A stretch of 64,000 nt of DNA from Acanthosepion lycidas (GCA_963932145.1 OZ010578.1:37115725-37179724), one strand, 5' to 3'; positions 10,420-22,084 are shown, numbered from the stretch's first letter. Notes: generated by a model from the sequence alone, not told the origin. A program made the numbers and translations.

Positions 10420-10940
10420 TTTGTATTATATATTGTCTACTTCTAGGCAATATCACTCTTCAGGTTTAACTAATTTGCATATTGATTTTAAAGTTTACTT
10501 AATTAAACATTCTTGATTACTGTGTTTTATTTGAGGATTGTTTTGATTTTCATATCAAAAATAGTTCTGTTTAGGAATATCATCTTATATAGTGCAGAAA
10601 AGTGTTTGAAATTTGCATTTTACTTGGCCTTCAACAAGCTGGCATATATTTGTAAAACTTTCCTTAGCTATAAGCCAATTATGAATGAAATGTTCATTTA
10701 AAAGTTTTGTTTCTAAGCTTACTGTATGAAGCCTGCTAGTATTGTATAATAAAACAAATATGGATGCTATAAGAATGGTGCCTGATATAAAATATAAAAA
10801 AATATATAAACATATATATTATATAAATATAAATAACAAAAAATGTTTCACAATCTTTAACCAGGTCAAGTACAAGGTAGCCAATCAATGGATTAAACTG
10901 AAAGTCCACATGAAACTTTAAGTCACGAGAAAGTAGCAAT
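10420..10940. other. gene-free AT-rich stretch
   Basis: No feature recognised; the open frames are short and AT-driven. Confidence 0.4.
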
Positions 10941-10944
10941 ATTT

Positions 10945-10946
10945 GA

Positions 10947-11013
<67 letters not shown>
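10945..11013. repeat. (GT)n(TA)n microsatellite
   Basis: GT run, then GTATGTATG, then a TA run; it abuts the left side of the hairpin element. Confidence 0.95.
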
Positions 11014-11015
<2 letters not shown>

Positions 11016-11041
11016 CAAATATATGGATATAGATCCGACAG

Positions 11042-11402
11042 TATGAAGAAAAATATACGGAAAAAACAAGCAAAAATCCTAATATGCAATTATGCTGTTT
11101 TAATGTTAATATAATGTCAACGTCGGACGTTTCGGTCTAATAGACCATCTTCAGGACATATTCATAAAACATAATTAACATTAGACTGATATAATTTTCA
11201 GTTATCTGTTTGAAGTGGTCTTGCTTTTATGTCCATCGTCTTTTTCATGTTGAATTGAATATGGTCTAATATTAATTATGTTTTATGAATATGTCCCGAA
11301 GATGGTCTATTAGACCGAAACGTCCGACGTTGACATTATATTAACATTAAAACAGCATAATTGCATATTAGGATTTTTGTTTGTTTTTTCCATATATTTT
11401 TC

Positions 11403-11408
<6 letters not shown>
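11042..11408. mobile_element. long hairpin element with hammerhead-like cores, probably Penelope-like
   Basis: Arms 11042-11186 and 11264-11408 are near-perfect inverted repeats of about 145 bp around a loop of about 77 bases, with TA runs on both sides. Each arm carries a hammerhead-like block: on minus CTGAAGA (11154-11148), a GGTC-TATTA-GACC stem-loop, GAAA (11133-11130), then ACGT-CCG-ACGT as stem III, and ATGTC pairing with GACAT (11159-11155 with 11118-11114) as stem I. The plus-strand arm has the same layout at 11291-11336. Penelope-like elements are known for inverted terminal repeats and hammerhead motifs; membership is inferred from this. Confidence 0.6.

Positions 11409-11459
<51 letters not shown>
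11405..11459. repeat. (TA)n microsatellite
   Basis: About 26 TA units flanking the right hairpin arm. Confidence 0.95.
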
Positions 11460-11461
<2 letters not shown>

Positions 11462-11599
11462 TTGGAAATTTTAATAGAAGAAATTAATATTTTATTATTT
11501 AAACTTGTTTAACCATTACTTTAATTTTAAATGTATATTTATTCAGGTCATTATTAAAATAAGTATTAAAATTACATAAAAGCATCTTATAGTTTACTG

Positions 11600-11865
11600 C
11601 TCATGTTAATAAAAGCTCAACTCATTCCTCCCATATAATGCTAAGACATTAGTAACAATTGTGTTTTCATCTAGCTAAGACCTCCCACATAATGGTAAGA
11701 CATTAGTGGCAAAGATATCTACATCTAGCTAATACCTCTCACTTAATGGTAAGGCATTAGTGGCAATTGTGTCTTCATCTAGCTAAGACCTCCCACTTAA
11801 TGGTAAGGCATTAGTGGCAATTGTGTCTTTATCTAGCTAATGTCTTACCATCATGTGGTAGGTAT
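11600..11865. repeat. 54-bp minisatellite
   Basis: CATCTAGCTAA recurs at 11668, 11722, 11776 and 11830, exactly 54 bp apart. The unit contains CTCCCACxTAATGGTAAGxCA and TTAGTGGCAATTGTG. About 4.5 copies; the last ends in a reversed half (TGTCTTACCATCATGTGGTA). Confidence 0.85.
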
Positions 11866-11869
11866 TTCT

Positions 11870-12595
11870 GCCACTTACTGTATTTTTTTTTAAACCTTGG
11901 AGATATTATAAAAATAAAATAGTCATATGATATCATTAACATTGGCTGTTATTCCTTCAAAAAATGCAAACAAATAACAAGACAAGATGAGCAACATAAT
12001 AGATTTTTTGTCTCAAAACTTTTATTACTGGTTTTAGCTTAAAATGATTAAAACAAACAATCTTGTCTTCAAAATTTTTGCCATATTTTTCTTTTTTTTC
12101 TTTTTACAATTGAGAAGCTAAGTCCATGTGAAATATAGTCAACAGGTTTTTACAATTCATCAAGCCAGAAGTGACAGAACAAAATATAAAAAGAGGGAGC
12201 CATATGGGGAAGGAGATTTGGTCATGGAACAAGGGTCTGGGTGAGAGGAGGCAAAAAAAAAAAAAAAAAAAAAAAAAAATGACCACTGTGTGATTAAGGA
12301 TAGATTTTCTATAACAGACAATTCCCAACAAATACATTGGTAATACTAAGGACAAGATGGTTTTCATGATTAAAAGAATAAAAATTAAAATATGTTTGGA
12401 GTGGAGGGGAGAAATATTTGGATTTGGGGCTGGAGGATTGAAGAGGTGACCGGGAGGCTTATACAGATGAGACAACCACTGTCAGACAGCACTTGCACAC
12501 AATCATTTCCAAAAGCTGATGCATATATGCACTCTTATTACTTATACATACTGGATAAGTAAATTATTATCAGATATGAATGAACTTTGTTTTTC
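11870..12595. other. gene-free stretch with long poly-A
   Basis: A 36-base A run lies at 12254-12289. The 123-codon minus frame (12104-12475) crosses that run as poly-Phe and is not credible. Confidence 0.5.
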
Positions 12596-12604
12596 TGGCA
12601 ATGT

Positions 12605-12860
12605 AAAAAAACAAAACATTTACACTATTTACATTGTTCAGACTATTGCCCTCATCTTTATTGCCATAAAAACGTTTCGACTGCTGTACATTCTGACTTC
12701 CTTCAAATATCACCTGAAGAAGGCCAGAGCATACAACGGTCAAAATATTGCAAATATGACAATAAAGATGAGAACAATAGTCCGATTGATGTAAATAGTA
12801 TAAATAGTTACAATACCTCATCTCAGAAATATAAACAGATGATGAAGGATTGGTACGGAC
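12605..12860. mobile_element. hairpin element of the 1-kb type
   Basis: Imperfect inverted arms at about 12615-12707 and 12714-12805 (left TTTACATTGTTCAGACTATT, right AACAATAGTCCGATTGATGT). CTGAAGAAGGCCAGAG at 12714 and the downstream CTCATCTCAGAAATATA match the element at 921-1150. The 115-codon frame across it is a by-product. Confidence 0.5.
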
Positions 12861-13222
12861 CTGATATTCCAAAAATATGGAGACAATTGAAAAAAAAAAA
12901 TATTAGTAAAGAAACAATGGCTTGTTTTTCTTAAGGTTTCACTCAGACCAAAACCACGGCAATTTCATTCTCTTTAAACCAATTATGGTCAGACTTTGGT
13001 TATGCTGGTCGTATTTGACCAGGATTCTCTTTTCAAGTTCTCATAATGGTTAAAGTTGTTGCAGATTAAACATTAGATTACAAAGACAGAAAATTAAAGT
13101 GTTTCATGCCAAAATCAATTGTAGCCATATTAAAGCATAAAATCTGGTTACCGGCCAGAGAAGATTGGCCACATATGCTCCATACTAATCAGATTAACAG
13201 ATGAACAAAACTCCATATACAC

Positions 13223-13734
13223 CAGTGGTTCTCAACCTTGTTCTGTTTATGGCCCCTTTTTAATTAATGATTTTCTTGATGCAAGCATTAACAAAAGCTC
13301 ATTTTCAATTTCTGAAACAAATAAACTGTGATATTTTTCCATATAGACTTCAAAATTGCTTGTTTTAAAATCCAAACCAATTAAATGAAATAAATTTTTA
13401 TTTTGATAAAAAAAAAAGTTCTTCACATAAATGCACACACAAATTTTAAAAGTTCTGCAAAATGAAAAAAAATAAAAAATAAAGTTATGTAAAATAAAAA
13501 AAAATTCTGCACATAAATTAGAGATAAATGTATACTAGTAAACATAAAAGTCACTTGAAAGTTATTTTATTACTTAATGTAAGTTTATTAGAACTAAAAT
13601 ATTGAAAGCAACAGGGTTGTAGCACTTTGGCCCCTTTCAATGAACTTGAAATATTTTCTGTGGCTTCAATAAAATTTACTAGAGCTCTCTTGTGGCCATG
13701 TGGCTCCCTGGTTAAGAACCATTGACATACACAC
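13223..13734. mobile_element. hAT-like non-autonomous element
   Basis: Terminal repeats CAGTGGTTCTCAACCTTG and, at the other end, GGTTAAGAACCATTG. Flanks ATATACAC (13215-13222) and ACATACAC (13735-13742) form a near-perfect 8-bp target duplication, as expected for hAT. GGCCCCTTT lies just inside both ends. No transposase inside. The CAGTGGTTCTCAAC end is the one used by Charlie-like hAT elements. Confidence 0.7.
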
Positions 13735-13777
13735 ATACAAAAGTTTACTTATTGTTTAAGGCCTGGGTATTAAAGAA

Positions 13778-13880
13778 ACAAAAAAGAAAAAAAAGAAAGA
13801 AAAAAAAAGAAAGAAAAAAGAAAAAAAAGAAAGAAAAAAAAAGAAAAAAAAAAAGAAAAAAAGAAAAAAAAAGAAGAAAA
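13778..13880. repeat. A-rich (AAAGAAA)n tract
   Basis: Homopurine run of A and AAAG units; the Lys/Arg-only frame is an artefact. Confidence 0.9.
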
Positions 13881-13899
13881 TTGCATTTTCCCTCTTTTC

Positions 13900-14430
13900 T
13901 AACATTCTATATCATATCAATTATTTAAAACAAAATCACTTGTTTCCTAAACTCACGACCTTTGACATCAGCCCAGTTTGAGGGTAGGTCAACAGTTTAC
14001 TGAAATTGCTTGTCAAGAGGTCACCAATAAGTGAAGGTTTACTTTGGAGGTGGGGATAGGGAAACACACTTTAGTGAAATTTCAGGATTTATAACTTAAT
14101 AGACGTGTACATATGCATACACAAGTATATGTAATCAGAAGTCAAAATCAGGTATTACTTATATGCAAATATGTGCATTGATAATATTAATAAACATTAC
14201 TTCAGCTATTTCTGTGAACACTAATATATAACTGAGAATGATATATGACATATGGATGGTCTCAAGAACACAAATTACATTAGTGGATAGAAAATTAAAA
14301 AAATAAACAGCAGAAAAAAAACAGAGCTACTAGGAAGAGAATCTATATTATTCTGCTTATTTTTTTATGTATCAATGACAAAACTTTCTATCAAGGATCA
14401 GGGTGAAGAATCCTTCCAATAGAGAGAGGT
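13900..14430. other. gene-free stretch
   Basis: Nothing recognised. Confidence 0.4.
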
Positions 14431-14433
<3 letters not shown>

Positions 14434-14461
<28 letters not shown>

Positions 14462-16065
14462 GAAGGAAAATCAAAAGATAAATACTAAGGTGAAGTAAGA
14501 AAGATAGAGAGAGAGGTAAAGTGAGAGAGAAAGGTAAAGTAAGAGAGAAAAATAGTGAGAGAGAGGTAAAGTAAGAGAGAAAGAGAGGTAAAGTAAGAAA
14601 GAAAGATAGTGAGAGAGAGGTAAAGTAAGAGAGAAAGATAGAGAGGTAAAGTAAGAGAGAAAGATAGTGAGAGAGAGGTAATGTATGAGAGAAAGATAGA
14701 GAGAGAGGTAAAGTAAAAGAAAAATACAGAGAGAGGTAAAGTAAGAGAGAAAGAGAGAGAAGTAAAGTAAGAGAGAAAAAGAGAGAAGTAAGAGAGAAAG
14801 AGAGAGAGAGGTAAAGTAAGAGAGAAAGAGAGAGAGAGGTAAAATAAGAGAGAAAGACAGAGAGAGGTAAAATAAGAGAGAAAGATAGAGAGAGAAGTAA
14901 AGTAAGATAGAGAGAGAAGTAAAGTAAGATAGAGAGAGAAGTAAAGTAAGATAGAGAGAGAAGTAAAGTAAGATAGAGAGAGAAGTAAAGTAAGATAGAG
15001 AGAGAAGTAAAGTAAGATAGAGAGAGAAGTAAAGATAGAGAGAGAAGTAAAGTAAGATAGAGAGAGAAGTAAAGTAAGATAGAGAGAGAAGTAAAGTAAG
15101 ATAGAGAGAGAAGTAAAGTAAGATAGAGAGAGAAGTAAAGTAAGATAGAGAGAGAAGTAAAGTAAGATAGAGAGAGAAGTAAAGTAAGATAGAGAGAGAA
15201 GTAAGAGATAGAGAAGTAAGAGATAGAGTTAAAGTAAATGAGAAAAAGAGAGAGTTAAAGTAAATGAGAAAAAGAGAGAGGTAAAGTAAATGAGAAAAAG
15301 AGAGAGGTAAAGTAAGAGAGAAAGAGAGAGAGAGGTAAAGTAAGAGAGAAAGAGAGAGAGAGGTAAAGTAAGAGAAAGAGAGAGAGGTAAAGTAAGAGAG
15401 AGAGGTAAAGTAAGAGAGAGAGGTAAAGTAAGAGAGAGAGGTAAAGTAAGAGAGAGAGAGGTAAAGTAAGAGAGAGAGGTAAAGTAAGAGAGAGAGAGGT
15501 AAAGTAAGAGAGAGAGAGAGGTAAAGTAAGAGAGAGAGAGGTAAAGTAAGAGAGAGAGAGGTAAAGTAAGAGAGAGAGAGGTAAAGTAAGAGAGAGAGAG
15601 GTAAAGTAAGAGAGAAAGATAGTGAGAGAGAGAGGTAAAGTAAGAGAGAAAGAGATAGGTAAAGTGAGAGAGAGGTAAAGAGAGAAAGAGATAGGTAAAG
15701 TAAGAGAGAAAGAGAAATGTAAAGTAAGAGAGAAAGAGAAAGGTAAAGTAAGAGAGAAAGATCGTGAGAGAGAGGTAAAGTAAGAGAAAGTGAGAGAGAG
15801 AGGTAAATTAAAATGAAATGACAGAAAAAATAAAATAAAATAAAGTGATAGAGAGAGGTAAAGTGAAATAAAGCAATAGAGAAAGGTAAAGATATATAGA
15901 GAGGTCAAAATAAAAGAAAGATACATAGAGAGGTAAAGTAAAAATATGTAGAGAAGTAAAGGAAAGATATAGGAAGAGGTAAATTAAAAGAAAGATACAT
16001 AGAGAAAGGTAAGATATAAAGAGAGGTAAAGTAAATGAAAGGATAAATGGAGCAGTAAAGTAAAA
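14434..16065. repeat. GA-rich minisatellite array (GGTAAAGTAAGAGAGA family)
   Basis: About 1.6 kb of almost pure purine/T repeats built from GTAAAGTAAGA plus GA runs. From 14885 to 15200 the unit AGATAGAGAGAGAAGTAAAGTA is a regular 22-mer; elsewhere the GA part varies. It starts with a 28-base A run and ends in another. The 223-codon minus frame of Ser, Leu, Thr and Phe is a repeat artefact. Confidence 0.95.
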
Positions 16066-16367
16066 AAAAAAAAAAACAGTTGTTCAATTCTTATTCTTTG
16101 TATATGAAACCAATTCAAATGGAAAGATTTAAAATTGACAAGTTTTTCCATGTCACTGAAGCAGACATTTAAAAACATGAGAGTGTTCTCCCCTTCTCTA
16201 TTTTCACTATTTTCTTTCTTCCTTTTTTTTTTTTTTCTCACTGAAACCAAATAGTGTCTGATATGTCTTTTCCATCTTTCCTCTTGATCAAAGCAAAATT
16301 ATTAATTATGAGGTATTGGCAGTATGTAATGTAAATGCTAACTCACTAGCTAACAAAGGAACAAGTA

Positions 16368-16447
16368 TTAGGTTGGTGCAAAAATAATGTCGTTTTCTTA
16401 CATATGTTACTATGTGAGAAAACGACATTATTTTTGCACCAACCTAA
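16368..16447. mobile_element. MADE1-like mariner MITE, copy 1 (80 bp)
   Basis: Near-perfect palindrome starting TTAGGTTGGTGCAAAAATAA, with TA on both sides as target duplication. Loop TACATATGTTACTATG. The terminal sequence and 80-bp size match the human MADE1/Hsmar1 MITE. Confidence 0.9.
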
Positions 16448-17428
16448 TAATAATAGGATATTAAATTAATTTAAAATCACATATTTGCAATCTACAGATT
16501 GTAAATGGAAACATCTTGGAGAGAGAATTCATTACCAGAATTTACTTAGTGTTTAAAAAAAATTTCTTTCTAAGAATTATCATGGTAATATAAAAGACAT
16601 TGTGAGGTGTGAGTCGAAGTTACATCCTGAATTCCATCTAAAATTTTGTAACAGGCATTTTAAATAAACAGATGAAACATACATTTTCTGTTCACCATTT
16701 ATAAAGCCACCATTAATATATAATTGCACTTAAAGTATCCACAACACTGTAATGGTCATTTCACATGTTAAACAAGTCTCTCCACCTTCTCAGTTCTTTC
16801 CCCACCTTCCATTAATTTGTGGTGAGGGGAAAAAGAAAAAAAAATAAGTAAAGGCTCCTTTAAAAAATTTTTTTCAGTGCCATGACTTTGGTCAAGTTCA
16901 CCTTAAGTAATTATAATAATGATGAATGGACAACCTTGGTATAAATCACATCTCCCTACATACATACATACATACATACAGTTATATATATTAATATATA
17001 TAGGCATATGAAAGAACAAGACAAAGATTCATTGGTTGATAGATCCTAGGATCTACACTATTTTCTATTCTAAAGTGGCTCAACAAAACAATGGTTGGAT
17101 GTCAAAAAATATATAATAATAACAATAAAAAGAATTATTGGTTAGGAGTGGCTGTAACAGTGTCAGATCTAGTTGCAATCAAGGTTTTTTTTTTTTAACA
17201 TCCTCCATCTTTTTTTTAGGTTAAAAAGGATAAGAAAAGGTGGGTTTTTCTTTTGTTTTTTCCTCTTAAAGAGTATTGATCGAAAGAATATTATTCAATG
17301 ACTTGGAAAATTCTTATTCTTTGCGTAGTGTCAACTCCCCACCCTGAAATAAAAAAATGATGACAAATGAGTGATTCCAAATAGGTAAAAAAAAATTCTA
17401 GGAGAAAAAAATAATCTCATGAACATAC

Positions 17429-17460
17429 CTAATGAAGATTGAAGAATGATTTGGCTGAAA
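17429..17460 (+). other. hammerhead-like motif relic
   Basis: CTAATGA, then an imperfect stem (AGATTGA with the GATTTGGCT region), then GAAA and TATGTTAACA. A similar block occurs at 55256-55287. Weak on its own. Confidence 0.25.
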
Positions 17461-19063
17461 TATGTTAACAACAGCAAGTTTATGACAAAAGTATTCAATT
17501 TTCTGAACAATATTTGAAATATTAATGGATTCTTTGAAAAGATATGAACAATAGAATGATATATAAACTGGGGAAAAAAGTTCTGGAAGTTAAAATAAAT
17601 ATCCTCCCCACTTTTTGAAAATAGGAAAAAAAAAAAAAAAATAAAATAAAATAAAAATGTCCTCCAAAATATAAAATAGTATAGTCATTGCTAGATATTT
17701 TCTAGCCCTAGTTTGACACAAGGTCAGAGTGACCAATGAATTTAAAAGCAATTGTTATTGAGACTAGATCAGTGAAGCGTCTTTTCATTATTTAGTGTTT
17801 AATCTCTTGCAACAATAGAAATATGCAACATTCAATGAAGGTCACTTTACTTGCAATTTCCTGTAAGACTAACTTGTTTAACATTGCCCTAAAGTACCTA
17901 CTATGATGTCTGCTAGTATCATTTTTTCTTTGGTCAAAACGAAAAATAAACAAATTAATATTTTCTGTTCATTAATCTATGAACTACAGATGATTGGATT
18001 TCCCATTGTTGCATTTTAATGGTGGAACTGCAAGTGACAGAAACTCCTGCTGCAATCAGGTGGTTAATAAATAGACTATAAATAAATAATTATTGAATAA
18101 ATGTACTTTTTTTGTTTGTTCTGTTTAAGACTTGAATGAACTTGAAAGAAAACAAATTTTTGCAGAACATTCTCTGACAGTTTCTATTAAGATGTTGCAC
18201 TAAAGCAAACTATATACTTATCAAAAGCAAAGAGACTTCATTTTTATTTTTATATTTATACAAATCCCAAGGTTAATATTAGCGTGTATCAAAAGTATTT
18301 TCATTTTTACATACCTTTACTCTAAAGTTTATTTAATGTAAATATATAAAGGCTACCTATGACTTCACTATATTATCATCATAGTGTATAAAAAATATTT
18401 TCATTTTTACAGACCTTTTCTCTAAAGCTTATTTCATGTATATATATATATATATATCAATGACTCTACTAAATTATTAATATTATTATATATAAGTTTC
18501 AATGAGAATCCAGTGGAATGGTAAATATATAAGACAATTTACAAAACTCTTACTTTGACATGTTTCACTAATGAAAGCGTGTTATTAGAAAAAGAATTGT
18601 ATTTCAAAGTAATCTACATTAGCACAAAAAAAAAAAAAAAAAAAAAAAATGATTGATCCCCATTCTAAACTTATTTCTATTTTTATTCATTTATTTGTAT
18701 ACTTATTCATCCCAAGGTCAACATGTCCCAAAATGCTTCATTACCAGTTCAGTAAGAACATGAATCATATTTTGTCATGTTAACTTTTAACATTCTGGAG
18801 GTGATTTTGTTTGCAAAGCAAAGATTTTATCCTGCCACTGCAAGTGACTCAGATGAGTGAATAATAGTGTGTTTGAATTTTGAAGTTGTGTTGTCATATC
18901 CTGCTATGGCAACAGTAAATGACCATTAAGTAGTGCAGTAGAGGAGCCTTGAAAAACAATGCAGTGGAAAGAAAAAAAGTAATGAATAATGCAATGTGTT
19001 AAAGGCTAATACAGATTTTCTTGAAAGAAAATTCTTTTCCTGATGACGCTGTTTCCCTGATAA

Positions 19064-19064
<1 letters not shown>

Positions 19065-19101
<37 letters not shown>
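19065..19101. repeat. (TA)n microsatellite
   Basis: About 18 TA units. Confidence 0.95.
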
Positions 19102-19106
<5 letters not shown>

Positions 19107-19554
19107 GGTTTTCCAAATTGTTTTATTTATTTACCATTATTATATATGTCATATCCTTATTCAATTATACCATTCATTTCAGATGATTGCAGATGCAAAA
19201 TCATAAAATAATTCTGTGATCATTTAAGTAATTTATGTTTATTTAATTCTTTTAAGATCAGATATAGATTCCCTGATGTAATCAAGTTGAAGTTTTCTGT
19301 CTGAAATATGATGTTAGTAAGCCATTACTAATCTGATATGCAAAGTTCCGATTTATTTTTCATAATAACTGACAGATGTATTATCTGAAATCTTTTTTGT
19401 TTAATTCCTAAAGTAATACTACATCTTTCCTACAATAGTTACGAGATGTTGCCTTTCTCTATCTAACAACTATCACAGATAGAATTAGTAACTCTTTTAG
19501 TAACTAATTTGTTTGGCAACAATTAGTTTTTCAGTGCTAATTTTTTTTTTTATT

Positions 19555-19930
19555 ATTACCAAATCAAATTTTCATGGCATCTGCTCTGATGATCTACTTT
19601 CACTAGCAGCCCAATTGAATTTAAGCGCGCTACTAAGTTGGCATCTCAGTCCCACGCTTTCACTGTCGAAACAGTTAAATGTAACCACCTCTTCTACTCC
19701 AACAGCTTCTTCTCTTACACTTCCTGCCACTGGAACACCCTTCCTCATACTTGCTTCCCTGTTAGCTATAATCTTCAAATATTCAAATGTAATGTCAATC
19801 GACATCTTCTGATGCCTTGATCCTGATCCCCATCTTTCTCTATATTCTTTCCTCTGTTTACTCTTGCTGTCACTCTCTGTAACACCTTGCATGCTAGTGG
19901 CACTCCCACCTTGCTTGGGGTAAAATGCTT
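19555..19930 (+). mobile_element. LINE 3' end
   Basis: Translation SQSHAFTVETVKCNHLFYSN, then HWNTLPHTCFPVSYNLQIFK and CNVNRHLLMP, matches the C terminus of the Jockey/CR1-like family. It ends CACCTTGCTTGGGGTAAAAT and then a TA run, the same end as the minus copy at 59410. Confidence 0.8.
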
Positions 19931-19933
19931 ATA

Positions 19934-19968
<35 letters not shown>
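19931..19968. repeat. (TA)n tail at LINE 3' end
   Basis: TA run directly after the LINE end; probably the element's 3' repeat rather than chance. Confidence 0.8.
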
Positions 19969-19972
<4 letters not shown>

Positions 19973-20129
19973 CATTATAGGATTTGGCCAAACTGTTAAG
20001 CTCATTCTTTGTGTTGCTGATGTTATTACTGCAGCATTTCTGATGTTTCATTCTACAACCTTCTTCATGTGTATAATTCATAAAGAAAGAGAAACGTGTA
20101 TTATTTTATCATTTGCAGTATTTTCTAGA

Positions 20130-20800
20130 TGATGTAGGATTACTGTGGCATCGATAATGGTGTCAACAGTAATAAACTATATGCCAATGCCTCTAAAACT
20201 GAATTCATAAGCTTCAACCAGCAAAGCTCAATACAAACTCTCTCAGGTGAATCAATAAAATCTATCAAATCTTTTACATGCTGAGGAAGTAAGATAAGTC
20301 CCACTGAAAAAGGATGTGAAAATTCACATAGTTAAAGCCTGGCCTGCCTTGAACAAAATGGATGTAATCGGATCTACCAGATAACCTCAAGTGAAGATTT
20401 TTTCAAGCCACTGTAGAGACACTGTTAATGAATGGTGCCACTGCGTAGATATTAACTAAATCACTAGAGTCTAAACTTGATGGAAAATATTCGGATGCTC
20501 AGAGCTATACTTAACATCTCTTGGAGACAACATCAAAATAAATCACAGCTCTACGGATCCATCAGTGATATTTTACAATGTGTTTTGCAGGACATTGCTG
20601 ACAAGCAAAACAAGGAGTCGTGAGTGATCTACTGTTCTAGACACCTAGCCATGGAGCAAGATTTGGTCACCCAGCAACCACCTACATTGACCAGCTATGT
20701 TATGACACAGAATGCTACCCTAATGAACTTCCAACCTTGATGCAGGATTGTGATGGTTGGCATGATAGACTCATGAATGTCTGAGCTAAGCTCAACTGAA
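20130..20800 (+). mobile_element. LINE fragment (RT C-terminal, second family)
   Basis: Frames give LYANASKTEFISFNQQSSIQ, SGESIKSIKSFT, VKAWPALNKMDVIW and, further on, SNHLH..QLCYDTECYPNELPTLMQD with RHDRLMNV-like ends. This is the typical RT thumb and C-terminal segment of a LINE family widespread in invertebrates. Several stops and frame changes. Confidence 0.75.
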
Positions 20801-20834
20801 TAATAATAATAATATCTTATTCCCCATTCACAAC

Positions 20835-21114
20835 CAGGGACAGATTTGGATGAAGAGAAGTCTTGGTTTATTTCACTTGTGAGGCCCCTCCAAATCATGC
20901 ATTCTCATGAATAGAAGAAAATGGAAGAGTTTTAAATGATTTGAATAAAACTGAGTATGATGATGGGTGTTTAAAATTATTGAAGAGTTGTTTAGATACT
21001 ACAATGCATTATGACAACATGTGTAAGAAAGGTCTATGACAGTGTCAAAAATATACACTTTAGTTGGAGGCCCTAGATTTCAGCCTGTTAAGCCTATAGG
21101 AAAATCCAACACTG
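20835..21114. mobile_element. hAT-like MITE, copy 1
   Basis: Starts CAGGGACAGATTTGGATGAA and ends AAAATCCAACACTG. The interior closely follows the copy at 49271-49574 (TTCTCATGAATAGAAGAAAA, CATGTGTAAGAAAGGTCTAT, GACAGTGTCAAAAATAT). The CAGGGCYGGATTTA-type end suggests a hAT-like element; no coding capacity. Confidence 0.65.
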
Positions 21115-21119
21115 ATAAC

Positions 21120-22080
21120 AACAGAACAAAATAGCAAACAAAATCTAGTAGCTAATGTACCAAATGGCTTGATTCATTCCTAGCAATCTGAGTTACATTG
21201 TCAATGCCATTCAGAACTGGCCATGTCATATAGGAAATTCTAATATACGCATAGAGGCACTCTTTCTTTATTAAGCATTTCAAATACATCTTTTCCAAGA
21301 TATCAAGTTTATTAGAATAAAAAGTTTATGATATATTAACTGATATCAAAAACTGGTGAGTTAAAACACTGAATAGGTTTTTATTATACATGTAAAAATA
21401 TTAGACAAAGATTAGCGAAATTTTCTTTAGGTATTTGATTCATAAAGAAATAGGATTGATTTTCATTTTCTCTTTTAAAGAGAGCAAGATGGCACATAGA
21501 AGATGGTAATGGTAACATCAGTTGTTTCCTTATAAGGAAACATTTGGGATTCATTGACCAAGCAGTCAGTAACTGGTATGTAACAACTACAGCAACACAA
21601 AAAAGGCATTCATACCTTCAAATCTGTGAATGTTAATAACTCTTCTCATTTTTATTTTTTTACACATTACTTTTGTCAGCCATTTTCTCAGTCCAGTGGA
21701 TGACACAAACCTTTTCTAAGATTTGTTGGTTGATTTTACAGCACATCAACCCTTGCCATGTTATATAATGTGTGCTTTCATAGGACACTCACAGATCAAT
21801 AATAATGTTTAACCAGGCTAACCTTACTGACCATTACTCTATACCAAAGTATTATTTCTTAAGGTCTGTGAATAAAAGTATAGTACAAGTAATCATACAA
21901 TTAAAAATGCATTGATATTGAAATTTATTTCGATGACAAAACTTCATGAATCTAATTTATTTTAGATCACTTTTTGACCTTCGGGGTAGGATCAAAGCAT
22001 AGTACTTATTCTCATTTTAGATTTGAAAAAGTATTGGTCATGTGACTTTTGTTGGTCTTGTTATTCTTATTCTTTACTAT
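21120..22080. other. gene-free stretch
   Basis: No feature recognised. Confidence 0.4.
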
Positions 22081-22084
22081 TTGT

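Larger units (their letters stand above)
16450..19500. other. long gene-free AT-rich stretch
   Basis: No coding frame of note. Contains A runs (17628, 18626), short TA runs (18440, 19065-19101) and a possible hammerhead-like relic (17429-17460). Two similar segments near 18275-18330 and 18385-18440 (AAAAATATTTTCATTTTTAC) indicate a local duplication. Confidence 0.5.

Noticed and set aside
12104-12475. 123-codon minus-strand open frame
   Set aside because: Runs through a 36-base poly-A/T tract as poly-Phe; no domain.
15255-15926. 223-codon minus-strand open frame
   Set aside because: It is the translation of the GA-rich minisatellite (Ser, Leu, Thr, Phe only), with no codon structure.
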